From Bacteroidaceae bacterium (GTDB taxonomy: Bacteria; Bacteroidota; Bacteroidia; Bacteroidales; Bacteroidaceae), in NCBI GenBank assembly GCA_017541025.1, contig JAFXZY010000040.1:1-64000 (forward strand): a stretch of DNA of 64,000 nt, in the 5' to 3' direction. The stretch's first letter is position 1, and every line of letters starts with the position of its first letter. The notes below the pieces were generated by a model. It was not told where the DNA came from. It saw only the letters and a list, made by a program, of their open reading frames with translations, and searched no databases. Positions 1 through 9,100 of the stretch are shown here, piece after piece. The translations under genes were made by a program, and so were the position numbers.

Positions 1-133
1 CCCTAACCCTCCCCCAAATGGGAGGGAACTGTAAACAGGGGTATGACAGTTTATGTTAGCATTATTGTACAATTATTCTCCAACTTTCCCCGCCTCCCAT
101 TTGGGGGAGGAGGGGTTAGGGGTTGGAGAGGGG
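1..133. repeat. MITE-like hairpin repeat, copy 1 (truncated by window edge)
   Basis: This copy is near-identical to positions 6021-6153 (offset 6020). It has long terminal inverted arms: CCCTAACCCTCCCCCAAATG at the left and its complement near 93-121. They enclose about 65 bp of unique core. It ends a few bases before the stop codon of the minus-strand surface protein at 138, so in RNA it would form a strong hairpin just downstream of that gene and could terminate transcription or protect the 3' end. No transposase is present. Its left end lies outside the window. Confidence 0.75.
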
Positions 134-137
134 CTCT

Positions 138-3100
138 TTATCTCAGCACTTTCTTGCCATTAACAATGTAGATGCCCTTCTGAGCCTTGTTCACACGCTG
201 ACCAGCTATGTTGTAGATAGCACCTTCGTTAAGGTTAAGGTTAGCGTTAACGTTCTCAATGCCAGTCTCACCTTCCTCATCGAAGGGATAGAAGGCCTTC
301 ACAGCATTCAAGAATACCAAGTAGCCCTTACCAGCAGGAATAACAGTGCCGGGAGTAGCCTTAGCAAAACCTGCCTTGCCGTCCAACTTAGCCAGGATGA
401 ACTGACCACCATTGGCTGTAATCTCTTCCTTGGCAGCAACCAAATCGTTATCGAGAACAAGGTCTACTCCAATAGCCTTTGGATAGAAGGTATAAGTACC
501 TTCATCACCCTTCAGTACAACAGCAGCATCGGCAGGAACAGCTGTTACAGGCTCCAGATGAACATAACCTTCTTGAACCTTAGCGGCAAATGCCTCTACG
601 CCCTCAGGCATCTCATCGATGTATCCAGGAGCAACGAAGGTTGCATAGCCAGCATCAGAGATGGTTACGTCAACGGGATTACCCTTGTAGAAGAGACGCC
701 AGTTATCTGTGGTAATCCAGTCGCCACCCTTAACGTCTTCTGCATCGCGGAATACACCAATCTTCAACTTGCCGTCAGCACCTACCTCAGCCTCGATGGT
801 ATTAACATAGGTACCTACCTGGAAGAATCTGGCAGCATCAACGCAACCGTCAGGAATCCTACCGTCACGTCCGTAACCTGGAACGTTACCTTCACCTTCC
901 ATAATTCCAGCCAGAGGTACACAGTTCTCCTCAGAACCTGCAAACAGGTATGCCAACTGACGAACGTTTCCGCCAATAGCATCCTCGTAGTTACCATCAC
1001 GGTAGTAACCTGTCATAGATACGGTGTACTTACCAGCGGGCAGACCTTCAACCTCTTGAACTAGCCAAACCTTACCTACACCTGCAGTATTCCACATTTC
1101 GAACACGTAGTCACTACGGTCAGTTTCACCTGCCCATTCCCATCCCCAGATGCTACCGGCATTACGATCCCACTTGGAATCATTGAGTTCTGCTGTTGCA
1201 GCACTCTTTTCGTTACCATCGAAATCGTTTGCAGAGAATGTTGCCTGATGAATCAAATGACCTAAGTCAACAGGATTGTTAGGTGTAGCTTCAGCTGCCA
1301 AATCCATAAATTCTTCAGGAGTTACAAGTATCCACTTATTGTATGGATTGTCGGCACCGGACTTGTCGGTATCAACCGCTAGGCGGTCGTCGTCAGTCAT
1401 GCCCAAATAGATGTTATCACCACTGTTCTGAGAGTTGATAATGTGGTATGTGCCATCTTCCAATGCCTCAAATGTCCATGCCCATCCCTCAGATGTAGTA
1501 AAGTCGTCACCATATCCACAATCAACATAACCATTGTGACCAAGACCATCGTTAGCACCACGACGTCCGTTAGGCAGGTTGGTCTGGATAGAGTAGCGAT
1601 TCTCACCTGAAGAATTTGCATGCAATACGCACTTAGCACCCATGTGATTCAAAGAAGCGTGAGTACCCCAGTTGTTACCACCAGCCAAGAACATCTTAGC
1701 ACCTACGTTAAAGATGTAAGCAGTCAAGCCGTCTGCGGGTGCAGTTCCCTTGAAGTCCTCGGTACGAGCGTCAGCAGCAAAGCGACGAGCCTTACGCAAC
1801 TGTGCAAGACCTGTACTCATACCGCCACGGTATGAAGCCTTTGCCTTTGCAAATTCAATAATATCAGCATCGATGCCATCCTCCTCTGCTATTGCAATGG
1901 TAGCATCAAGAACCTTAACATCATTATTAAAGGCGTCAACCATATTACCGGCAGTATAGAGACCACCGTCAGCATAACGGCCACCCCAGTTCTGGTGAAC
2001 GTGGAATGCGAATACGTTTACAGAACCGTCGGTCTTGATAAGAGCCTTCTGAGCATCGGTCAGACGAACAACTTCATTTTCATTCCAACCATCGGTCTCA
2101 GCCCAAATCAGCTCACCATTGATGTAGTACTCACAAGGAGCATCATCGTGAGGAGCAGGCATATAGAGGGTAGAAGGAATCTCACCCTCAACAGTGAAGT
2201 AGCGAACTGCATAAACATCAGCAGGACGTCCGTCACCAAATTCAGGCAGATCCTTACCATAGTTCCATCCATTTACAGAGAAGCCGGGAGCATACCAAGC
2301 CTTGCCGTCCTGCTCAGCAGGAACACCAATAATCTTATTGTAGTTGGGGTTCTGGTCGTTCCAATCACCATAGTCAAAGTCACCCTGAGCAACGAAGGTG
2401 TAAGCATCGTATGCGCCATCATATTTCTTAGAAGGAAGTATGCACTCGGCATCACCCTTAGCCACCTCAATAGAAGGATTAACAAATTTACCGTCAACTT
2501 CAATTACATAGAATGCACCTGCAGGTACGGGATATGGATCAGCATTCTCACCAAGCTTCTGTCCCCATTCACCACCAAGCTTGCATGCAATCTCACCGCT
2601 TGCAAGCTGGTCAGCATCTGTAAGGATGGCAGGAATCTCTACGGTACTTGCAGAACCATTTACATTCTCACCCACATAGTAGCAATTATTAAGAGCAGAT
2701 TTAGCATTCTTGACTGCGCCAAAGAACTGGGCAGCAATCTTAGACTGTACGCTACCAATTGACAGAGAGTTCTTAATCGTTACTATACCACCATTGCTGT
2801 AGCCCACGAAACCACCAACGGTGCAATTGCCAGGAGTTTCTGCACTATTAATCATCTTACCATCGAACAAGCAGTTAGTGATGTTAAGGATAGCAGCAGC
2901 ATTGTTGTTAACGTAACCTACGATACCACCATAGTTACCGTTGTTAGCACCATCATTAGCATCCATAGTACCAGAGTAAATACAGTTCTGTACTTCAATT
3001 GTACCATTGACAGAACTACCCAAGATACCACCAGGTCTATTACCTGCTGCTTTGTTGTCAATATCCAAATAACTGTGAATGTTGCGGATTGTAGGAGTAG

Positions 3101-5609
3101 CATCACGTGCATAACCGACAACACCGCCAGTCTTATGAGCAAGTTCAATCTTTCCGTAGATGTCGAAATTCTCGATGAGAGCACCTGTTGAAATCACGCC
3201 AAAGACACCGAAGTAGTTCTGGTTTGAGGTAGCATTGAAACCCTTGATAGTGTGGCCCTGACCATCAAAGTGACCTTGGTAGGCAGAACTTACATTACCT
3301 GAAGACCAGTCGCCAATAGGCTTCCATGCACTCGATACATCTGTCATATCAATGTCAGCAGTAAGAACTGCATCGGCCTTGGGATTACCACTGTTTACGA
3401 TTGCAGCGAAGGTAACCATCTGCTGAGGTTTGGATATCTGATATACACCATCAACCTCTTCCAAGGCATAATCAGCTGCCGTTTCAAGGATACCCTCGGT
3501 GATGAACTGCATTGCTGCGTTATACTTGGGAAGCAATTCGCTTGCAGGAGCCTGAGCCACCTCGGCAATCATACCGCCTACCTTTTCCGTTAGCTGTGCT
3601 AACAACTGTTCCTTCACAGCAGCAGGAAGATCTATCTGTTCTCCAATTTCTGCAAGGGACATACCTGCCTCGGTCAGAGCATCTACGTATTCCTGACGTT
3701 TTGCTGCATATTCTTCATCACTCAGGAACTTGAATTCTGACATTTGAATAGAGCCACCATCGTATGCAGCCTCAACCTCGATCTTGAAGTACTTATACTT
3801 CGTTGTCACACCTTCGCTGAAGTTGAAGAAAGCGGAAGTAAAGTTAGCTCCAGGCAGCTGATCCTGGCCAATGTCACTCTTCTGGTCAATCAACTTCCAA
3901 CCAGTAAAGTCACGGGTTGCCATGTCGTCCATATCGCCCTTGATATTTGCACCGTAAATCTTCCAAGTCTTCCAGTTACGACCTGGGCTGTCCTTGGTGT
4001 CGTTACCCGTTACCAATTCATAAACACCTGATGTGGTAGCAGCATAGGTTCTGAAGATAACGTATGAGCCACCCTCAGGCATACCACCACCCCACTTGGT
4101 CTCTACATCACCATCAAGAAGCTTTGTCCAATTTTCACCATCGCCCCAAGCAGTATTACCTGACAATACCATATAAGCTTTGCCTGAAACGTAGTCGGCA
4201 GAAGCCTGAAGTTGACCTCTCAACTCCTTCAGTGCATTGTATGCCTTAGACATAGCCACCACATCGGTTGTGGTCTTCAATTCTTCCATCTTGGTTGCAA
4301 ACTCTGCCTTGGCACCTTCCATTGTCTTCTCCACTTCGAGCGAAGCAACGTCAAAGTCGTCAAATTCAGCCAAGAAGCCTTCTCTTGTCTTTTCTACATC
4401 TTCCTTGGAGAGGAACTCAATTTCTGTCATCTGATAAGCTGTGCCGTCATAAGCACTTATCAATTCTACCTTGAAGAATCGGTACTTCTTATCCAAACCA
4501 GTAGCGAATTTGCTGAAAGAGAATGCAGCAGGACTCAGGTTTTCGGGAGGGAAGATATCCTGACCTACATTCTCGCGACTGTCGAGCAATACCCAATCTT
4601 CTGCATCGCGAGTGGCTTCTGTCATGGTTTCGAAGTTAGCGGCATAAATCTTCCAAGTCTTCCAGTTACGACCTGGATACTTCTTGGTATCCTTACCTGT
4701 TGTCAGTGTGTAAGCGTATGGATCTGCACCACCATTGGCATAGAATACCAACCATGCTCCATCTTCAGGAATACCGCCTCCACACTTGGTCTCCATATCA
4801 CCATCAATCAGATTCTCCCATGAGCCATCGCCCCAAACACCACTTGTAACAGCAGAGATGGGTGCAAATTGTTTGTCCTTATATTCTGTGATGTAATCCT
4901 GAAGAGCGCCTAATTCACCTAACAGCTTTGAAATAACATCTGCATCCTCTGCACTGGTAAGTTCATTCAACTTTGCTTTATACACATTAGCGATGGGATC
5001 ATCCACTCCTGACAAGTCGAAATCTTTGCACTGCTGGATCATCTCATCGAAAACGCTGATATCAATGGTATAGTTGACAAACCTGAACTCGTCCATCTGA
5101 GTATAGTCATCCCAATTAGGATCAGAGCAAATAGCATCAACGATTATCATGAAATAGGAGAAATAACCATTAGCAGGATTGGAGAGAGTCAAAGGAACGA
5201 CCGCAAATTGATCGGTTGTCAAATTCTGATCTACCTTATTATCAATAAGTTCCCAACCTTCTGCATCAAGTGTAGCAAGAGAATCTGCGGCAAAATTGCC
5301 ACCATAAATTCTCCATGATTTCCAGTTACGACCAGGGCTGTCCTTGGTATCATTAGCAATAACCAATTCATACTCGGCAACTGCAATAGGCAAAGTTGCC
5401 TTGAAGATGGCATGAACGGTATTGCCATACCATCCATCCCATGTACCCCATTTTGTGTTTTGGGTTTCATCAACTAACTTCTGGCAACCTTCACCTCCTC
5501 CAAAGTCGGATCCGGATAAAGCCGTAAGCTTGACATCGGCATTTGCCCCTTGTCCACCTAGCCATAACAGTACTGCGGCGAACAACATCAAAAGTTTGTG
5601 TTTTTTCAT
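138..5609 (-). CDS. Large T9SS-secreted surface protein with discoidin-like and GLUG modules
   Basis: An 1823-aa exported protein of unknown specific function, probably a cell-surface glycan-binding adhesin. Residues 1-24 are a signal peptide ending near GANA. Three discoidin (F5/8 type C)-like modules lie at about 25-185, 250-410 and 475-640, each with a PGRNWK.W.IYG motif. GLUG-type repeats (FDGQGHTIKGF, GGVVGYA, GGIVGYV) occupy about 725-1010. Next come a jelly-roll-like segment (YYINGELIW), a trefoil-like segment (about 1270-1400) and a CBM-like region. The C-terminus is a T9SS type A sorting domain (YNIAGQRV to GIYIVNGKKVLR). No catalytic motif is recognised. The downstream paralogue at 6158-10570 lacks the GLUG block. 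The linker before the sorting motif (ENVNANLNLNEG) is encoded by a hexamer-like repeat. Its promoter matches that of the paralogue. Confidence 0.9.
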   Translation of the reverse strand: MKKHKLLMLFAAVLLWLGGQGANADVKLTALSGSDFGGGEGCQKLVDETQNTKWGTWDGWYGNTVHAIFKATLPIAVAEYELVIANDTKDSPGRNWKSWRIYGGNFAADSLATLDAEGWELIDNKVDQNLTTDQFAVVPLTLSNPANGYFSYFMIIVDAICSDPNWDDYTQMDEFRFVNYTIDISVFDEMIQQCKDFDLSGVDDPIANVYKAKLNELTSAEDADVISKLLGELGALQDYITEYKDKQFAPISAVTSGVWGDGSWENLIDGDMETKCGGGIPEDGAWLVFYANGGADPYAYTLTTGKDTKKYPGRNWKTWKIYAANFETMTEATRDAEDWVLLDSRENVGQDIFPPENLSPAAFSFSKFATGLDKKYRFFKVELISAYDGTAYQMTEIEFLSKEDVEKTREGFLAEFDDFDVASLEVEKTMEGAKAEFATKMEELKTTTDVVAMSKAYNALKELRGQLQASADYVSGKAYMVLSGNTAWGDGENWTKLLDGDVETKWGGGMPEGGSYVIFRTYAATTSGVYELVTGNDTKDSPGRNWKTWKIYGANIKGDMDDMATRDFTGWKLIDQKSDIGQDQLPGANFTSAFFNFSEGVTTKYKYFKIEVEAAYDGGSIQMSEFKFLSDEEYAAKRQEYVDALTEAGMSLAEIGEQIDLPAAVKEQLLAQLTEKVGGMIAEVAQAPASELLPKYNAAMQFITEGILETAADYALEEVDGVYQISKPQQMVTFAAIVNSGNPKADAVLTADIDMTDVSSAWKPIGDWSSGNVSSAYQGHFDGQGHTIKGFNATSNQNYFGVFGVISTGALIENFDIYGKIELAHKTGGVVGYARDATPTIRNIHSYLDIDNKAAGNRPGGILGSSVNGTIEVQNCIYSGTMDANDGANNGNYGGIVGYVNNNAAAILNITNCLFDGKMINSAETPGNCTVGGFVGYSNGGIVTIKNSLSIGSVQSKIAAQFFGAVKNAKSALNNCYYVGENVNGSASTVEIPAILTDADQLASGEIACKLGGEWGQKLGENADPYPVPAGAFYVIEVDGKFVNPSIEVAKGDAECILPSKKYDGAYDAYTFVAQGDFDYGDWNDQNPNYNKIIGVPAEQDGKAWYAPGFSVNGWNYGKDLPEFGDGRPADVYAVRYFTVEGEIPSTLYMPAPHDDAPCEYYINGELIWAETDGWNENEVVRLTDAQKALIKTDGSVNVFAFHVHQNWGGRYADGGLYTAGNMVDAFNNDVKVLDATIAIAEEDGIDADIIEFAKAKASYRGGMSTGLAQLRKARRFAADARTEDFKGTAPADGLTAYIFNVGAKMFLAGGNNWGTHASLNHMGAKCVLHANSSGENRYSIQTNLPNGRRGANDGLGHNGYVDCGYGDDFTTSEGWAWTFEALEDGTYHIINSQNSGDNIYLGMTDDDRLAVDTDKSGADNPYNKWILVTPEEFMDLAAEATPNNPVDLGHLIHQATFSANDFDGNEKSAATAELNDSKWDRNAGSIWGWEWAGETDRSDYVFEMWNTAGVGKVWLVQEVEGLPAGKYTVSMTGYYRDGNYEDAIGGNVRQLAYLFAGSEENCVPLAGIMEGEGNVPGYGRDGRIPDGCVDAARFFQVGTYVNTIEAEVGADGKLKIGVFRDAEDVKGGDWITTDNWRLFYKGNPVDVTISDAGYATFVAPGYIDEMPEGVEAFAAKVQEGYVHLEPVTAVPADAAVVLKGDEGTYTFYPKAIGVDLVLDNDLVAAKEEITANGGQFILAKLDGKAGFAKATPGTVIPAGKGYLVFLNAVKAFYPFDEEGETGIENVNANLNLNEGAIYNIAGQRVNKAQKGIYIVNGKKVLR

Positions 5610-5730
5610 AAAACAAGTGTTGTTAAATTAGTATTGTGCCCTTGGGTGAAGCCAACTTTATACAAATATCACTCCACTTACAGGCGGTTAATTATAATTT
5701 TATTGCTTTTATATTATATTTAAAGTTTCC

Positions 5731-5763
5731 GCAAAAATATATTTTTTTTGTATATGCTCCAAA
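5731..5763 (-). promoter_or_regulatory. Bacteroidota sigma-ABfr-type promoter for the 138-5609 gene
   Basis: On the minus strand a TTTG (-33) element lies 20 bp from TATTTTTGC, a perfect match to TAnnTTTGC. The paralogous gene has an equally spaced promoter at 10671-10703. The roughly 120-bp leaders also share blocks (GTGTTGTTAA near the start codon; ACAGGCGGTTAATTA in the middle). The two genes are probably co-regulated. Confidence 0.7.
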
Positions 5764-5782
5764 TAAAAAGATTTTTTTTTGC

Positions 5783-5819
5783 AAAAAAAGGGCCGACACT
5801 TCATAAATGCCAGCCCATT
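5783..5819 (-). terminator. Intrinsic terminator downstream of the 51-aa gene
   Basis: On the minus strand GGGCTGGCA, a short loop and TGTCGGCCC form a hairpin with two mismatches, followed by a run of seven T. It lies just after the stop of the small gene at 5848 and before the promoter of the 138-5609 gene, so it separates the two transcription units. Confidence 0.65.
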
Positions 5820-5847
5820 TTTTAATATAAATATACTCTAACGAGGA

Positions 5848-6003
5848 TTACTCCTTGTCATCTGACCAGATTTCCCAAGAACTTTCCTTGGTCAATGCTT
5901 CACCACCATCAACTGTGGTGCCACCATCGATTGGAAGGCTTTCTGCCAGCATGCTGACAACTTCAGCCTCTTCTACTTTAATTATCGGTTTAATGTATCT
6001 CAT
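5848..6003 (-). CDS. Small 51-aa hypothetical protein (MRYIKP-type)
   Basis: An intact 51-codon frame starts MRYIKPIIKVEEAEVV and ends SSWEIWSDDKE. The N-terminus is basic, then comes an acidic, Gly/Thr-rich middle (DGGTTVDGG) and an acidic tail. It has no signal peptide and no transmembrane segment. Short proteins beginning M(K/R)YIKP are common, uncharacterised small ORFs in Prevotella and Bacteroides (recalled, not searched). The gene lies between the MITE-like repeat and an intrinsic terminator, between the two large paralogues. Function is unknown; a small regulator or peptide precursor is possible. Support comes from its stop, its downstream terminator and its family-like N-terminus. 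Confidence 0.6.
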   Translation of the reverse strand: MRYIKPIIKVEEAEVVSMLAESLPIDGGTTVDGGEALTKESSWEIWSDDKE

Positions 6004-6014
6004 ATAAGACCGGC

Positions 6015-6153
6015 CCCTCTCCCTAACCCTCCCCCAAATGGGAGGGAACTGTAAACAGGGGTATGACAGTTTATGTTAGTATTATTGTACAATTATTCTC
6101 CAACTTTCCCCGCCTCCCATTTGGGGGAGGAGGGGTTAGGGGTTGGAGAGGGG
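6015..6153. repeat. MITE-like hairpin repeat, copy 2 (complete)
   Basis: An element of about 139 bp bounded by CCCCTCTCC and GGAGAGGGG. Its long inverted arms run at 6021-6046 and 6113-6141. The internal sequence is almost identical to copy 1. It lies directly after the stop of the 6158-10570 gene, the same place copy 1 occupies after its paralogue, so it was probably copied together with the gene. The arms belong to the same GC-rich repeat family seen at about 13830, 14795, 20014, 39240, 43890, 44035 and 60080. Confidence 0.8.
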
Positions 6154-6157
6154 CTCT

Positions 6158-9100
6158 TTATTTCAGCACTTTCTTGCCATCAATAATGAAGATGCCGTTC
6201 AGAGCCTTGCTTACACGCTGACCGGAGAGGTTGTAGATAGCACCCTTGTTGACGTTATCGTTAACGTTAACGTTTTCAATAGCAGTCTCTGCGTCCTCTT
6301 CGAAGGGATAGAAGGCCTTAACACCAGCAGAGATTACCAGATAGCCCTTGCCGGCAGCAATCTTTGTCTCGGGAGTTGCCTTAGCAAAACCTACCTTGTC
6401 TTCCAACTCAGCCAGGATGTACTGAGAACCGTCAGCTGTAACCTCCTCAGTAGCTGCCTTCAGATCGTTGTCGAGAGCAAGATTAGGCTCAACAGCGTTT
6501 AGGTTGAACTCATAGGTACCTTCAGCACCCTTCAGTACAACAGCAGCATTTGTAGGAATAGCACTTACGGGCTCCAGATGAACATAGCCGTCCATAACCT
6601 TAGCAGCAAATGCCTCTACGCCTTCGGGAAGAGCATCGATATAACCAGGAGCAACGAAGGTTGCATAGCCAGCAGCAGGAATAGTTGCATCTACAACAGT
6701 ACCCTTGTAGAAGAGGCGCCAGTTGTCGGTGGTAATCCAGTCACCACCCTTAACGTCTTCTGCATCGCGGAATACGCCAATCTCCAGCTTACCGTCTGCA
6801 CCTACTACAGCATCAATCGTGTTGGTATAGGTACCTACCTGGAAGAACTTGGCAGCATCATAACAGCCGTCAGGAATTCTGCCGTCACGTCCATAACCGG
6901 GAACATTACCTTCACCTTCCATAATACCAGCCAGAGGTACACAATTCTCCTCAGAACCTGCATACAGGTATGCCAACTGACGAACGTTGCCGGCAATAGC
7001 ATCGTCGTAATTACCATCACGGTAGTAACCGCTCATAGAAACAGTATATTTACCTGCGGGCAGACCTTCAACAACTTGCTTCACATATACCTTACCAGCT
7101 TCTGCGGTGTTCCACATTTCGAACATGTAGTCGCCACCGGCACTGTTACCCTTCCAGTTCCAAATGCCACCTGCATTGCGCTCCCACTTAGAGTCGTTAA
7201 GGTCTGCATTAGCAGCATCCTTATTGTCTCCGTCAAAGTCATTCTGAGAGAAGGTTGCCTGATGAATCAGGTGACCCAGGTCAACAGGATTCTTAGCTGT
7301 AGCATCCTCTGCCAAAGCCATGAACTCCTCAGGAGTAACGAGAATCCACTTGTTGAACGGATTGTCAGCACCAGACTTGTCAGTATCAACCTGGAGACGA
7401 TCATCATCGGTCATACCCAGATAGATGTTAGCTCCACGATTCTGAGAATTGATAATATGATAGGTACCATCTTCCAAAGCCTCGAATGTCCAAGCCCAAC
7501 CTTCTGCAGTTGTGAAGTCATCACCATAACCGCAGTCAACATAACCATTGTGACCAAGGCCATCGTTAGCACCACGGCGTCCATTAGGCAAGTTGGTCTG
7601 AATAGCATAGCGGTTCTCGCCAGAAGAGTTAGCATGCAATACGCACTTAGCGCCCATGTGGTTCAGAGAAGCGTGTGTACCCCAGTCGTTACCACCAGCC
7701 AGGAACATCTTAGCACCAACGTTGAGGATGTAAGCTGTCAAGCCGTCAGCGGGAGCAGTACCCTTGAAGTTCTCGGTACGAGAATCAGCAGCGAAGCGAC
7801 GAGCCTGACGCAATTTAGCAAGAGCCTGTTCTCTTCCGGCACGATAATTAACTTTTGCCTTTGCAAACTCAATTACAGCAGCATCAATGCCTTCCTTCTC
7901 TGCTAAAGCAAGCGTTGCATCTACAGCAGATGCAGTATTGTTGAAGTCGTTAACCATGTTACCGGCAGTATAGAGACCACCGTCAGCATAACGGCCGCCC
8001 CAGTTCTGATGAACATGGAAAGCAAATACATTTACAGAACCATCGGTCTTGATAAGAGCCTTCTGAGAGTCAGTCAGACGAACTACCTCGTCTTCCTTCC
8101 AACCATCGGTCTCTGACCAAATGAGCTCACCATTGATGTAGTACTCGCATGGAGCATCATCGTGAGCAGCAGGCATATAAACAGTTGAAGGAATCTCACC
8201 CTCAACAGTGAAGTAACGAACTGCATATACATCAGCAGGATCACCATTACCAAATTCGGGCAAATCCTTACCATAGTTCCATTTTGCTACATTGTAGCCA
8301 GGAGCATACCAAGCCTTACCATCCTGTGCTTCGGGAACACCAATAATCTTATTATAGTTGGGGTTATTTTCATTCCAGTCTCCGTAGCCTTCCGGGCTCT
8401 GAGCGACATACGTGAACGCCTTGTATTCACCACCCCACTTCGTAGAAGGAAGGATGCAGTCAGCGTCACCCTTAGCAGCTTCTGCGTAACTCCTCTCTAC
8501 AGCACCGAGGATAATCTCGCGAGCATCAGCGAACAAAGGCAACAAATCAATGGGCTGAGCGTCTGTTACCTCGGCAACTGCAGCAGCAACCTCTGTAGCA
8601 ACCGTTTCAGTAAGGGCAAGTCCACCTATTACTTCTTCCTCTAATCTTACCAGTGAGTCAGCATATTCCTTACATACGGCTTTCCAGTCCTCGTCTGTGA
8701 ACATCTTATACTCAGACATCTGGATAGAGCCACCACCATTATATGCTGCCTCAACCTCAATCTTGAAGTACTTATACTTTGTTGTCGTCTCATAATCACT
8801 GAAGGTGAAGTATGCAGGAGCAAAATTGGCTCCAGGCAGCTGATCCTGACCAATGTCACTCTTCTGGTCAATCAACTTCCAACCAGTAAAGTCACGGGTT
8901 GCCATATTGTCCATGTCACCCTTAATGTTAGCGCCGTAGATCTTCCAGTTCTTCCAGTTACGGTCAGGGCTGTTCTGGGTATCGTTACCGGTAACCAAGC
9001 CATAGGCCACGTATTTCTTAGCCTCGTATGCCTTGAAGATAACGTATGAGCCACCCTCTGGCATACCGCCACCCCACTTGGTAGAGATATCACCATCGAC

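Noticed and set aside
123..1064. Plus-strand frame of 313 codons over the 3' part of the first giant
   Set aside because: It is antisense to a coding sequence with clear domains and a sorting signal; it has no recognisable domain.
6578..7906. Plus-strand frame of 442 codons inside the 6158-10570 gene
   Set aside because: Antisense shadow; the same frame recurs antisense to the paralogue only because the genes are homologous.
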